From: Sphingomonas citri
GTDB lineage: Bacteria; Pseudomonadota; Alphaproteobacteria; Sphingomonadales; Sphingomonadaceae
Assembly (NCBI RefSeq): GCF_019429485.1
Contig: NZ_JAHXZN010000001.1
Coordinates: forward strand, 310,001-374,000
Reading direction: 5' to 3'
Length of the DNA: 64,000 bases
In this document: positions 25,784 to 34,131 of the stretch, one piece after another
Layout of the letters: each line of letters begins with the position of its first letter
Numbering within the stretch: the first letter of the stretch is position 1
Notes under the pieces: generated by a model
Seen by the model: only the letters and a program-made list of their open reading frames with translations
Databases searched by the model: none
What the model was told of the DNA's origin: nothing
Position numbers and translations under genes: made by a program

Positions 25784-27319
25784 TCAGTCGTCGTCGCGCT
25801 GCGCCATCTCGTCGCGCACCTCGCGCATCGCCTGCTCGACCTCGCGCACCGCGTCGCGGCGCGCCTCGGCGGGCATGTCGCGGTTGGCGGCGAGCTGAGC
25901 GCGGGTCTGCTCCAGGCTGGCGAGCGCGGAGCGCATCGCGCCGTCGCGCTGTCCGCGCGCCTCCACTGCCGCGCGGCTCGCCTCGCGCGCGGCGCGCTCG
26001 ATATGGTCGGTGCAGATCACGGTGACGCGCTGGCCGTTCTGCGTCGCGCTCGTCACGAAGCGCGTCGGCTCGCCGCCGCAGCGGCGGCTGGCCACCGGCG
26101 GGACGGGCGGCACCGAGGCGAACGCGGGCAGCGGGGGCAGCGGCGCGACCGGGGGCTCCGGCGGGGTCGGCACCGGGTGCGCGGCGATATAGTCGGCCGC
26201 TTCCTCGCCCTCGTAGGTCGTGGTCTGGCCGTCGCGCACGATCGTGACCCGCTGGCCGTGATGGCCGGCTGCCGGGGCCGCGGGCGCGCTCGGCACCGCC
26301 GGCGCGGCGGGCGGCTCGGGGAAAGACGCCATCAGCGACAGAGCGTCATCGAAGGCGTGCGGGTCGATCCCGACCGCCTCCTCGACCCCGCCGCGCATCC
26401 GCTCCGCCGCCTGCGTGCCCGAGGCGGTAAGCCCCAGCGCGCCGAGCGCGATCGCGGCGGTGGCGGCGACGCCGAGCGTCGTGCGAGTGCGCGAGGCGCG
26501 CGTCCTGCTCAGCATGCGCAGTCTCCCTTTCAGGTCCTTGACGGTGTGGAGGTGGCAGGTCGCGGTGATGGCACGGCCGTGCGCCGCCTTGACGATCGCG
26601 CAGCCATAGGCGTGGCGCGAGGCGCCGCCGAGCCGCGCGAGCACACCCGCGTCATTGGCCATCTCCTGGTCCGCCCGGAAAGCGCGGAAGGCTACCCACG
26701 CGAGCGGGTTGAACCAGTGGAGCGCGAGCACGGCCAGCGCCACCCAGTTGGCGACCAGGTCGCCGCGACGGTGGTGGCCGAGCTCATGCTCGAGCGCGAG
26801 CGCGCGCTCCTCGGCATCGAAGCGTGCCGCGAAGTCGCGCGGGAAAGCGACGACCTTGTCGAACACGCCGAACGCCACCGGCCCGCTCGCCGTCTCGCTC
26901 TGCACGATCATGACGCCGCCGATCTGGTCGAGCGCGAGGCCGTGGCGCAGCAGCCGGTAGCGGAAGCGCCAGTAATCGGCCACCTGCCACAGCAGCAGCG
27001 CGACCGCACCGGCGGCCCAGGTCCCCAGCACGATCGCCGGCAGCAGCGATGCCGTCTCGGGCACCAGCGCCGGCAGCGCGGCGACCGGCTCGAGCGCGTG
27101 CGCGATCGGCTCGGCCGCGGGGAGCGAGGCGAGCGTCGGCAGCGCCTCGGTGCGCCAGCCGGCGGGCAGCGGCGGGAGCAGCAGCCGCAGAGCCGGGATC
27201 GCCCACAGCGCATAGGCGACCGGCGCCCCGAAGGTCTTCCGCACCGGCGCGCGCAGCGCCAGCACCGCGAGCATCAGCAGCGCCGACGCGAGCAGGGATT
27301 CCATGGCCCAGGCGATCAT
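25784..27319 (-). CDS. BlaR1-type M56 family membrane metallopeptidase
   Basis: This is a 511-residue antirepressor-type membrane protease. Four or so transmembrane segments flank the zinc site EHELGHHRRGD (His178, Glu179, His182), and a last hydrophobic segment lies near 290-310. Beyond it there is no penicillin-binding domain. Instead there is a Pro-rich region (about 345-420), a short strand segment with QRVTIVRDGQTTTYEGEEAADYI, two cysteines and a charged helical tail of about 75 residues. Its ATG overlaps the blaI-like stop by four bases. It presumably senses an envelope signal and relieves repression by the BlaI-type protein; the signal is unknown. Confidence 0.88.
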   Translation of the reverse strand: MIAWAMESLLASALLMLAVLALRAPVRKTFGAPVAYALWAIPALRLLLPPLPAGWRTEALPTLASLPAAEPIAHALEPVAALPALVPETASLLPAIVLGTWAAGAVALLLWQVADYWRFRYRLLRHGLALDQIGGVMIVQSETASGPVAFGVFDKVVAFPRDFAARFDAEERALALEHELGHHRRGDLVANWVALAVLALHWFNPLAWVAFRAFRADQEMANDAGVLARLGGASRHAYGCAIVKAAHGRAITATCHLHTVKDLKGRLRMLSRTRASRTRTTLGVAATAAIALGALGLTASGTQAAERMRGGVEEAVGIDPHAFDDALSLMASFPEPPAAPAVPSAPAAPAAGHHGQRVTIVRDGQTTTYEGEEAADYIAAHPVPTPPEPPVAPLPPLPAFASVPPVPPVASRRCGGEPTRFVTSATQNGQRVTVICTDHIERAAREASRAAVEARGQRDGAMRSALASLEQTRAQLAANRDMPAEARRDAVREVEQAMREVRDEMAQRDDD

Positions 27320-27684
27320 TGCTTCAACTCCCGCAGAAGTGCCTCGATCTCGGTGATGTCCTGTTCGGTGAGCGCGTCGCGCTCGGCGAGGTGCGCGACC
27401 AGAGGGGTGAGCCGGCCGCCGAACAGCCGGTCGATCAGCCGGCGCGACTCGCCGTCGACATAATCCTCGCGCTGCACCGCCGGGCTATACAGGTAGCGGC
27501 GGCCATCGACCTCGTGGCGCACGGCCTCCTTGGCGAGCAGGCGCCCCAGCAACGTCTTCACCGTCGCGGCACTCCAGCCGCGGGCGGGGTCGACCCGCTC
27601 GGCCACGTCCTGCGCGGTGAGAGGGCTGTCGTCCCACAACACCTCCATCACCGCATGCTCGGCATCGCTGATCCGCTCGGCCAC
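27316..27684 (-). CDS. BlaI/MecI/CopY family transcriptional repressor
   Basis: This is a 122-residue winged-helix repressor. The DNA-binding part is ERISDAEHAVMEVLWDDSPLTAQDVAERV and WSAATVKTLLGRLLAKEAV, followed by a dimerisation tail (FGGRLTPLVAHLAERDALTEQDI). I set the start at GTG 27684, with GAGGAG six bases upstream. A longer frame to 27738 would translate through the operator and is rejected. With the coupled M56 peptidase it forms a BlaI-BlaR1-like sensing pair, likely autoregulated through the dyad just upstream. No beta-lactamase gene is adjacent. Confidence 0.9.
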   Translation of the reverse strand: MAERISDAEHAVMEVLWDDSPLTAQDVAERVDPARGWSAATVKTLLGRLLAKEAVRHEVDGRRYLYSPAVQREDYVDGESRRLIDRLFGGRLTPLVAHLAERDALTEQDITEIEALLRELKQ

Positions 27685-27697
27685 GACTCGCTCCTCG

Positions 27698-27738
27698 TTG
27701 ACTACGACTGTAATCGTGTCGATTACGGATGTAGTCAA
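27698..27738. promoter_or_regulatory. BlaI-type operator with mirror-image promoter elements
   Basis: A 37-bp dyad (27700-27736) has arms GACTACGACTGTAATCG and CGATTACGGATGTAGTC around a TGT centre; the arms match at 14 of 17 positions. The ends create TTGACT on both strands (27698-27703 plus, 27733-27738 minus), each 17 bases from GATTAC, i.e. the spacing of a sigma-70 type promoter. Only the minus-strand direction has a gene, the repressor itself. Confidence 0.75.
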
Positions 27739-27980
27739 GGGCGCTGAGCGGCTGAAGCTTTGCTATTCCTTACAGTCGTTCGGGCGGCGCCAGTCGCTTG
27801 ACCGAACGTCGCCTTTCCATTGCCCCGAACCTCGGCATTTCCGACGCGGGGCTACCGTCCTCGCGATCGCTGTCGCGCCGTGACGGATGGAACATCGAAG
27901 CGCACCCGATCTCGGGTCCCAGAGGTACGGTCCGATCGTGTGTGCGTCGTCCGTGCGCAGGCGCGATCCTCCACATACAC
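27739..27980. other. Non-coding stretch upstream of the repressor promoter
   Basis: Together with the repeat at 27981-28071 and the following 40 bases, this makes about 370 bases without a gene. Open frames on the plus strand here overlap the repeat and lack motifs. I see no riboswitch or RNA gene. Confidence 0.5.
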
Positions 27981-28071
27981 GTCACCCCGGCGAAGCCGGG
28001 GTCCAGCTGGGAGCCGCCGGTGGAACACTCGACAGCCTTCCCAACTGGACCCCGGCTTGCGCCGGGGTGAC
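27981..28071. repeat. Intergenic double-hairpin repeat, CCCCGG type
   Basis: GTCACCCCGGCGAAGCCGGG with GTCCAGCTGGGA is mirrored by CCCAACTGGACC and CCCGGCTTGCGCCGGGGTGAC. It lies between the repressor gene and the glutaredoxin gene, 40 bases after the latter's 3' end. Confidence 0.78.
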
Positions 28072-28111
28072 AGGGAGATGATCGAGGTGGCGCCCAGGCC
28101 ACCCATCCTTC

Positions 28112-28450
28112 TTACTTCGCCTCGGCGGCCGCCGCGCCGGCGTTCTGGAACAGCTCCGCCAACTCGCCCGACTCGTACATCTCCATCATGATGTCCGAGC
28201 CGCCGACGAACTCGCCGCCGACGTAGAGCTGCGGGATCGTCGGCCAGTCCGAATAGCCCTTGATGCCCTGCCGGATCGCCTGGTCCTGCAGCACGTCGAC
28301 GCTCTCAAACGAGACGCCGAGCCGCTCCAGGATCGCCACCGCGCGGCTGGAGAAGCCGCACTGCGGGAACAGCGGCGTGCCCTTCATGAACAGCACCACC
28401 GGATTGTTCTTCACCACCGCGTCGATGCGGGCGTTCGTGTCGTCGGTCAT
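28112..28450 (-). CDS. grxD: Monothiol glutaredoxin (Grx4/GrxD)
   Basis: This 112-residue protein has the CGFS active site (Cys31 in LFPQCGFSSRAVAIL), the WPTIPQLYVGGEFVGGSDI glutathione-binding region and the family's usual length. Such proteins bind a 2Fe-2S cluster between two subunits or with BolA, and serve in cluster transfer and iron sensing. The BolA-family gene is 24 bases upstream in the same orientation, which supports a Grx-BolA complex. Confidence 0.95.
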   Translation of the reverse strand: MTDDTNARIDAVVKNNPVVLFMKGTPLFPQCGFSSRAVAILERLGVSFESVDVLQDQAIRQGIKGYSDWPTIPQLYVGGEFVGGSDIMMEMYESGELAELFQNAGAAAAEAK

Positions 28451-28474
28451 CGCTTCAACCCTCTTGTACCGCGC

Positions 28475-28708
28475 CTACTTCGGGACGGCGGTGGTCAACT
28501 GCAAGGCGTGGAGCACGCCGCCCATGCGACCGCCCAGCGCGGCATAGACCGCCTGATGCTGCTTCACCCGCGGCATGCCCGCGAACGACGGCGCCACGAC
28601 GCGCGCGGACCAATGGTCGCCGTCGCCGGCGAGATCGGTCATCTCCACCTCGGCATCGGGGATGCCCGCCTTGATCAGCGCGGCGATCTCCGCCCCTTCC
28701 ATCGGCAT
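28475..28708 (-). CDS. BolA family protein
   Basis: This 77-residue protein has the BolA fold: IAALIKAGIPDAEVEMTDLAGDGDHWSARVVAPSFAGMPRVKQHQ, then GGVLHALQLTT. The conserved C-terminal His and the HW pair can take part in cluster binding with the monothiol glutaredoxin encoded next. By length and the GDGDHW segment it resembles the IbaG/BolA2 branch. It lies five bases after the zeta-subunit gene. Confidence 0.9.
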   Translation of the reverse strand: MPMEGAEIAALIKAGIPDAEVEMTDLAGDGDHWSARVVAPSFAGMPRVKQHQAVYAALGGRMGGVLHALQLTTAVPK

Positions 28709-28713
28709 CCTTC

Positions 28714-29037
28714 TTACTCCGACTGCAGCAGCTGGCGCCGCGCCTCGATCGTCTTCTCCTCGAGCGCGCGGCGTACCGCGGCCTCGTCGACGTCGACGTT
28801 GGCGGCGGTGAGGTCACCGTAGACCTTGCGCACCACGTCCTCGTCGCCGGCCTCCTCGAAGTCGGCCTGGACGACCGCCCTGGCATAAGCGTCGGTCTCG
28901 GCCGGGGTGAGTTGCATCAGCTCGGCGGCCCACTGCCCGACGAGGCGGTTGCGCCGCGCGACGATGCGGAACGCCACTTCCTCGTCGCGCGCGAACTTGG
29001 CCTCGAACGCGCGCTGGCGGTCCTCGAAGGTGGTCAT
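28714..29037 (-). CDS. F1-ATPase inhibitor zeta subunit (DUF1476)
   Basis: This is a 107-residue helical protein beginning MTTFEDRQRAFEAKFARDEEVAFRI, the inhibitory N-terminal helix of the alphaproteobacterial zeta subunit, followed by ARRNRLVGQWAAELM and a helical bundle. Known role from Paracoccus: it blocks ATP hydrolysis by F1Fo-ATP synthase. The strength of inhibition differs between species and cannot be judged here. It is the first gene of a three-gene set with bolA and grxD. Confidence 0.9.
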   Translation of the reverse strand: MTTFEDRQRAFEAKFARDEEVAFRIVARRNRLVGQWAAELMQLTPAETDAYARAVVQADFEEAGDEDVVRKVYGDLTAANVDVDEAAVRRALEEKTIEARRQLLQSE

Positions 29038-29137
29038 GCTGGTTCCCCGCGGTGTAGCGCACCGGGATAGTGCGGGCGGCGACGCGGCGCAACGGGCGGA
29101 CGGCGCGGCGGAGATCGCAGCCGGCCTCGCGACGCGT

Positions 29138-29331
29138 CCTCCCCTGCGAGGGGAGGAGGCAGGTCGCAGGCCTGACGAAGAGGTGCCGCCCGTGGTAACG
29201 TCAGGGCCGCGCGCCGGCCGGGTCACCCATCCGACGCGCTGCACGCGCCAGTGCGGGCGAGATGGTGTCCCCCGGACACCATCTTGGCTTGCCGGGGGCA
29301 AGCCAAAGCCCGCACTCCCCTTCAAGGGGAG
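29138..29331. repeat. Composite intergenic repeat with CTCCCC...GGGGAG ends
   Basis: CCTCCCCTGCGAGGGGAGG (29138-29156) and CTCCCCTTCAAGGGGAG (29315-29331) frame two more hairpins: ATGGTGTCC/GGACACCAT (29262-29282) and TTGGCTTGCC/GGCAAGCCAA (29284-29306). A similar composite is at 46425-46678. The rest of the 314-base gap between the zeta-subunit and quinone-reductase genes shows nothing else. Confidence 0.7.
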
Positions 29332-29351
29332 GATCGATCACGCTGGTCGTT

Positions 29352-30353
29352 CTACCCCCCCACCCGCACCACCAGCTTGCCGACCGCCTCTCGCGCGGCC
29401 ATGCGCGCGATCGCCGCGCCGCCGCGCTCGAACGGGAACACCTCCGTGACGCGCGGCGCGATCCTGCCCTCACCCCACAAGTCGAACAGGCGAGCGATGT
29501 GCGCGCGGTTGCGTTCGGGATGGCGCGCGGCGAACGCGCCCCAGAAGACGCCGCGGACGTCGCAGCTCTTCAGCAACGTGAGGTTGAGCGGCAGCCTGGG
29601 GATGCCGGCGGGGAAGCCGACCACGAGGTAGCGCCCCTCCCAGCCGAGCGAGCGGAGTGCCGGCTCGGCATAGTCGCCCCCCACCGGATCGTAGACGAGG
29701 TCGAAGCCATCCCGCCCTGCCGCCGCCTTGAAGCGGTCGGCCAGCGCCTTGCTCTGCGCCTTGTCGAACGGCGCGCGATCGTAGACCAGCACCTCGTCAG
29801 CGCCGGCCGCGCGCACCGCCGCCGCCTTGGCCTCGCTCGATACCGCGCCGACGACGTGCGCGCCGAACGCCTTGCCCAGCTCCACCGCCGCGAGCCCGAC
29901 CCCGCCCGCGGCACCCAGCACCAGCAGCCGCTCGCCCGCGGCGATCGCGCCGCGGTCGACCAGGGCGTGGATCGTCGTCGCATAGGTGAGCAGCAGCGCC
30001 GAAGCTTCCTCGAAGCTGCGACCCTCGGGCACGGCGTGGAGCGAGTCCGCGGCGAAGCGCAGCCGCTCGCTCAGCCCGCCCATCATCGTGTTGCCCATCA
30101 CACGGTCACCGACCTGCCAGCGGAAGACGCCTTCCCCGACCTCCTCGACCACGCCGGCGATCTCGCCGCCCGGTGCGAAGGGGCGCGGCGGGCGCATCTG
30201 GTAGCGATCCTCGATCACGAGCACGTCGGGATAATTGATCGCGCAGGCCTTGACCGCGACCACCACCTCGCCCGCGCCCGCGACGGGATCGGGCAGCTCG
30301 CCGATCTCCAGCGTGTCAGGCCCGCCCGGCACCCTCGACAGCAAGGCCCGCAT
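29352..30353 (-). CDS. NADPH:quinone oxidoreductase-like zinc-independent MDR enzyme
   Basis: This is a 333-residue medium-chain reductase. Visible are the N-terminal [35 protein letters not shown], the Rossmann [25 protein letters not shown] and [20 protein letters not shown]. Catalytic-zinc cysteines are absent, as in quinone reductases. It likely uses NADPH to reduce quinones or enones. Its ATG ([11 protein letters not shown]) lies inside the 3' end of leuD, a 38-base overlap in another frame. Confidence 0.9.
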   Translation of the reverse strand: MRALLSRVPGGPDTLEIGELPDPVAGAGEVVVAVKACAINYPDVLVIEDRYQMRPPRPFAPGGEIAGVVEEVGEGVFRWQVGDRVMGNTMMGGLSERLRFAADSLHAVPEGRSFEEASALLLTYATTIHALVDRGAIAAGERLLVLGAAGGVGLAAVELGKAFGAHVVGAVSSEAKAAAVRAAGADEVLVYDRAPFDKAQSKALADRFKAAAGRDGFDLVYDPVGGDYAEPALRSLGWEGRYLVVGFPAGIPRLPLNLTLLKSCDVRGVFWGAFAARHPERNRAHIARLFDLWGEGRIAPRVTEVFPFERGGAAIARMAAREAVGKLVVRVGG

Positions 30354-30948
30354 GATCCGCTCTCCCGCGCCCGATCCAAGGGCGCTCGACGCCGAGCCGC
30401 TCCTCGAAATTCGAAATCACGGTATCCTTTGCCAGCGTGAGGCCGACCTCGTCCAGCCCCTCCATCAGACAGCGGCGGCGAAAGGGGTCGAGTTCGAACG
30501 TATAGCGATCCTGGTACGGCGTGGTGACTGTCATCGTCTCGAGATCGACGGTGACCGGATCGGTCTTCGCCACCTCGACGAGGCGGTCGACCGCCTCCTG
30601 CGGCAGCACCACGGTGACGATGCCGTTCTTGAACGCGTTGCCCGAGAAGATGTCGGAGAAGCTCGGCGCGATCACCGCGTGCACCCCCATGTCGGCGAGC
30701 GCCCAGGCGGCGTGCTCGCGGCTCGAGCCGCAGCCGAAATTGTCGCCCGCGATGAGGATCGGCGCGCCGGCGTAGCGCGGGTCGTCGAAGAGGTTGCCGG
30801 GCTGCGCGCGCACCGTCTCGAACGCGCCGCGGCCGAGACCGGAGCGCGTGATCGTCTTGAGCCAGTGCGCCGGGATGATGACGTCGGTGTCGACGTTCTT
30901 GGCGCCCCAGGGATAAGCGGTGCCGCTGACGCGGGTGACGGCCCGCAT
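30316..30948 (-). CDS. leuD: 3-isopropylmalate dehydratase small subunit LeuD
   Basis: This is the 210-residue small subunit of isopropylmalate isomerase in leucine synthesis. Conserved segments are [33 protein letters not shown] and [23 protein letters not shown]. The core ends near [10 protein letters not shown]; about 15 further residues ([19 protein letters not shown]) overlap the next gene and look unselected. Its ATG overlaps the stop of a 35-residue ORF by one base, and leuC is just upstream. Confidence 0.95.
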   Translation of the reverse strand: MRAVTRVSGTAYPWGAKNVDTDVIIPAHWLKTITRSGLGRGAFETVRAQPGNLFDDPRYAGAPILIAGDNFGCGSSREHAAWALADMGVHAVIAPSFSDIFSGNAFKNGIVTVVLPQEAVDRLVEVAKTDPVTVDLETMTVTTPYQDRYTFELDPFRRRCLMEGLDEVGLTLAKDTVISNFEERLGVERPWIGRGRADHAGLAVEGAGRA

Positions 30949-31055
30949 CAGCGCGCCGGGTTGCTCGGCGGCATCGCGGGCTTGGCGATCGCCGCATAGG
31001 CCGCCACGCCGCTCAGCACCGAGCCGGCGATCAAGAACATGAGCACTTTCTTCAT
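30948..31055 (-). CDS. Small membrane or exported peptide between leuC and leuD, unknown function
   Basis: This 35-residue reading frame begins [20 protein letters not shown] and ends [10 protein letters not shown]: two lysines, one hydrophobic helix of about 17 residues and a Pro-rich tail. GAGGGG lies about seven bases before the ATG, and the stop overlaps the leuD ATG (TGATG), so ribosomes translating it would deliver leuD. It might be a coupling peptide with no separate role or a small membrane protein. I do not recognise a family. Confidence 0.6.
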   Translation of the reverse strand: MKKVLMFLIAGSVLSGVAAYAAIAKPAMPPSNPAR

Positions 31056-31083
31056 GGAATATCCCCTCGGATGATCGCGCCGA

Positions 31084-32511
31084 TTATCCCATCAGCTCGC
31101 GCACGTCGGCGAGCCGCCCGGTCACCGCCGCCGCCGCCGCCATCGCCGGCGACAACAGATGGGTACGCGAGCCAGGTCCCTGTCTTCCCACGAAATTTCG
31201 GTTCGACGTCGAGGCGCAGCGCTCGCCCGCGGGCACCTTGTCGGGGTTCATCGCCAGGCACATAGAGCAGCCCGGCTCGCGCCACTCGAAGCCGGCGGCG
31301 GTGAAGATGCGGTCGAGCCCCTCCGCCTCGGCCTGGCGCTTGACCAGCCCCGACCCGGGCACCACCAGCGCGCGCACCCCATCGGCGACGTGGCGGCCGT
31401 TCGCCACCGAGGCGGCGGCGCGCAGGTCCTCGATGCGGCTGTTGGTGCAGCTGCCGATGAAGACGTGCTGGATCGGCACGTCCTGCATCCGCATCCCCGG
31501 GGTGAGCCCCATGTAATCGAGCGACTTCTGCGCCGCCGCGCGCTTCGAGGCGTCGGCGAAGCTGTCGGGTGCGGGGACGCTGCCGGTGATCGGCACGACG
31601 TCCTCGGGGCTGGTGCCCCAGGTGAGCGCCGGCGCGATGTCGCTCGCCTCCAGCCGCACGACCTTGTCGTAGCGCGCGCCGGCGTCGCTCGGCAGCGTGC
31701 GCCACCAGTCGACCGCGCGCGCCCAGTCGTCAGCCCGCGGCGCCATCGGGCGCCCCTTGAGATAGGCGAAGGTGGTCTTGTCGGGCGCGATCATGCCGGC
31801 GCGCGCGCCGCCCTCGATCGACATATTGGCGATCGTCAGCCGCCCCTCGATCGAGAGGGCGCGGATCACCTCGCCGGTGAACTCGATGACATGGCCGGTG
31901 CCCCCCGCCGCGCCGATCCTGCCGATGATGGCGAGCACCACGTCCTTGGCGCTGACGCCATAGCCGAGAGTGCCGTCGACCCGCACCTCCATCGTCTTGG
32001 AGGGGGAGAGGATCAGCGTCTGGGTCGCGAGCACGTGCTCGACCTCGCTGGTGCCGATCCCGAACGCGAGCGCCCCCAGCGCGCCATGCGCCGAGGTATG
32101 GCTGTCGCCGCAGACCATCGTGATGCCGGGCAGCGTGAAGCCCTGCTCGGGGCCGACGACGTGGACGATCCCCTGCCGCGCCGACAGCGCGTCGATATAG
32201 GGCACGCCGAACTCGGCGACGTTACGGCGCAGCGCGGCGAGCTGCTCGGCGCTCTCGCGATCGGCGATCGGGAGCTCCTGCCCCGCGGCGTCGATGCGCG
32301 TGGTGGTGGGAAGGTTGTGGTCGGGCACCGCGAGCGTGAGGTCGGGACGGCGCACGCGACGGCCGGCGGCGCGCAAACCCTCGAACGCCTGCGGGCTGGT
32401 CACCTCATGAAGGAGGTGGCGGTCGATGTAGATCAGGCAGGAACCATCGTCTCGGCGCTCGACCACGTGAGCGTCCCAGACCTTCTCGTAAAGCGTGCGC
32501 GGGCTGGACAT
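31084..32511 (-). CDS. leuC: 3-isopropylmalate dehydratase large subunit LeuC
   Basis: This 475-residue aconitase-family protein carries the 4Fe-4S cluster of isopropylmalate isomerase. The cluster cysteines are in [18 protein letters not shown] and [11 protein letters not shown]; other conserved segments are [31 protein letters not shown] and [12 protein letters not shown]. It works with LeuD encoded just downstream. leuA and leuB are not in the window. No leader peptide or attenuator is evident upstream. Confidence 0.97.
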   Translation of the reverse strand: MSSPRTLYEKVWDAHVVERRDDGSCLIYIDRHLLHEVTSPQAFEGLRAAGRRVRRPDLTLAVPDHNLPTTTRIDAAGQELPIADRESAEQLAALRRNVAEFGVPYIDALSARQGIVHVVGPEQGFTLPGITMVCGDSHTSAHGALGALAFGIGTSEVEHVLATQTLILSPSKTMEVRVDGTLGYGVSAKDVVLAIIGRIGAAGGTGHVIEFTGEVIRALSIEGRLTIANMSIEGGARAGMIAPDKTTFAYLKGRPMAPRADDWARAVDWWRTLPSDAGARYDKVVRLEASDIAPALTWGTSPEDVVPITGSVPAPDSFADASKRAAAQKSLDYMGLTPGMRMQDVPIQHVFIGSCTNSRIEDLRAAASVANGRHVADGVRALVVPGSGLVKRQAEAEGLDRIFTAAGFEWREPGCSMCLAMNPDKVPAGERCASTSNRNFVGRQGPGSRTHLLSPAMAAAAAVTGRLADVRELMG

Positions 32512-32687
32512 GATCAGGGGCTGTTAACCGAAAAGGTCTGTCGCTCCAAGGTGGAGTGACAGGAAATGTCGTGGGTTGCGGCTGATGACCGGCAAAACGG
32601 GTAAGTGCGACGCACGTCTCTCACGCGAGTGGCGGGCAACGTCACCCCATTTACCGGATGGAGTGTCGCTTGCCTCTTGAACGCCTC

Positions 32688-32764
32688 GTGTTCCTGCGCT
32701 CGCAGGAACCCAGCCTTGCGAGCGGCCCGCTCTGTCAACCTGGGATCCTGCGTGCGCAGGATCG
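32688..32764. repeat. Intergenic double-hairpin repeat, TTCCTGCG type
   Basis: GTTCCTGCGCTCGCAGGAAC with CCAG is mirrored by CTGGGATCCTGCGTGCGCAGGATC. It has the same two-arm architecture as other elements in the window but a different core. It lies between the leuC start and the glutathione transferase 3' end. Confidence 0.7.
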
Positions 32765-32786
32765 CCAGGCCCCGCGACGCGCAGCC

Positions 32787-33476
32787 TCACACCGCGGCGC
32801 GAAGATCCTCGGTCACCTCGCCGTACGCCGCCACCTCGGCCTCGTGCCCGTCTTCGCGGAACGTCTCGGCCAGCGCCGCAGCCTCCCACTCGAGCGTCGC
32901 CGGGTGCGCCAGCAGCGTCTCGACCCAGCGCTTACCCGCGGCGCCAACGTCGATCCCCCATGCGCGAACGCGGAACGCCACCGGCGCGTAGAAGGCGTCG
33001 ACCGCGGTGAAATGCTCGCCTGCCAGCCACGGTCCACCGAAACGTGTCAGCCCCTCGTCCCACAGCTCGGCGACCCGCGCGACGTCGCGCGCGAGCGCGT
33101 CCGAGCCGCGCGTCGGCGTGATCCGCTGCCCCACCGTCATCGTCCGCTCGCGCCGCAGCGCGCCGAAGCCGCCGTGCATCTCCGAAACCGCGCAGACCGC
33201 CCAGGCGCGCGCCGCCTCGTCCGTCGGCCACACGCCGGGATGGCGCTCGGCGAGGTATGAGGTGATGCCAAGCGAGTCCCACACCGTCCGCTCGCCGTCG
33301 ATCAGCACCGGCACCTGTCCGGTCGGCGAGAAGGCGCGGAACGCCTCGTAATTGTCCAGTGTCGCGAACGGCTCGATCCGGTCCTCGAAGGCGATGCCGA
33401 GCACGCGCATCAGCAGCCACGGCCGCAGCGACCAGCTCGAGTAGTTCCGGTTGGCGGTGATCAGCGTGTACGCCAT
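32787..33476 (-). CDS. Glutathione S-transferase family protein
   Basis: This 229-residue protein has a thioredoxin-fold N-terminal domain (TLITANRNYSSWSLRPWLLMRVLG, the likely catalytic Ser region; SPTGQVPVLIDG with cis-Pro; WDSLGITSYLAE) and an all-helical C-terminal domain (FTAVDAFYAPVAFRV). It should bind glutathione. The SSWSLRPW motif is typical of a bacterial GST subgroup with unknown substrate. It starts four bases after the CoA-transferase beta subunit gene, so it is the last gene of that operon. Confidence 0.9.
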   Translation of the reverse strand: MAYTLITANRNYSSWSLRPWLLMRVLGIAFEDRIEPFATLDNYEAFRAFSPTGQVPVLIDGERTVWDSLGITSYLAERHPGVWPTDEAARAWAVCAVSEMHGGFGALRRERTMTVGQRITPTRGSDALARDVARVAELWDEGLTRFGGPWLAGEHFTAVDAFYAPVAFRVRAWGIDVGAAGKRWVETLLAHPATLEWEAAALAETFREDGHEAEVAAYGEVTEDLRAAV

Positions 33477-33480
33477 CGCG

Positions 33481-34131
33481 TCAGACCTCGTAGTGCGCGC
33501 TCGTCTTGGCGGCGACCTCGTCCGCGGTCACCCCCGGCGCCAGCTCGATCAGGCGAAACGCGCTGTGATGGTCGGGGCGCTGGAACACCGCCAGGTCGGT
33601 GACGATCATGTCGACCACGTCGCGCCCGGTCAGCGGCAGCGTGCACGCCGGGATGAATTTGGGCGCGCCGTCCTTGGCGACATGCTCCATCACCACGATG
33701 ATCTTCTTCACGCCGGCGACGAGGTCCATCGCCCCGCCCATGCCCTTGATCATCTTGCCCGGGATCATCCAGTTGGCGATGTCGCCGCGCTCGGACACCT
33801 CCATCGCGCCGAGCACGGTGAGATCGATGTGCCCGCCGCGGATCATGGCGAAGCTCTGCTCGCTGCCGAAATAGGCCGATTGCGGCAGTTCGCTGATCGT
33901 CTGCTTGCCCGCGTTGATCAGGTCTGGGTCGACCTCGTCGTCATAGGGGAACGGACCGATGCCGAGCATGCCGTTCTCGCTCTGCAGCGTCACGGTGATG
34001 CCATCCGGTATATTGTTCGCGACCAATGTCGGGATGCCGATGCCGAGGTTGACGTAATAGCCGTCGCGCAGCTCGCGCGCGGCGCGCGCCGCCATGCCGT
34101 TGCGGTCCCAGCCCTTGGCGTCCACGGCCAT
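33481..34131 (-). CDS. scoB: 3-oxoacid CoA-transferase subunit B
   Basis: This is the 216-residue catalytic subunit of a two-component CoA-transferase, with the catalytic glutamate in [11 protein letters not shown] and the conserved [15 protein letters not shown] and [11 protein letters not shown] segments. It transfers CoA between succinyl-CoA or acyl-CoA and a 3-oxoacid. The start at 34131 overlaps the stop of the acid phosphatase gene by one base (TGATG). Its partner subunit A is one gene further upstream rather than adjacent, which is unusual. Confidence 0.93.
   Translation of the reverse strand: MAVDAKGWDRNGMAARAARELRDGYYVNLGIGIPTLVANNIPDGITVTLQSENGMLGIGPFPYDDEVDPDLINAGKQTISELPQSAYFGSEQSFAMIRGGHIDLTVLGAMEVSERGDIANWMIPGKMIKGMGGAMDLVAGVKKIIVVMEHVAKDGAPKFIPACTLPLTGRDVVDMIVTDLAVFQRPDHHSAFRLIELAPGVTADEVAAKTSAHYEV

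Noticed and set aside
25733..27463. A 576-codon frame antisense to the M56 protease
   Set aside because: Composition is that of a GC shadow and the opposite strand has a complete enzyme.
27685..27738. N-terminal extension of the BlaI-like repressor to a TTG codon
   Set aside because: It would translate the operator itself; a GTG with GAGGAG six bases upstream gives the family's normal N-terminus.
27798..28191. Several plus-strand frames of 60-120 codons between the repressor and glutaredoxin genes
   Set aside because: They translate the palindromic repeat, a common source of spurious proteins.
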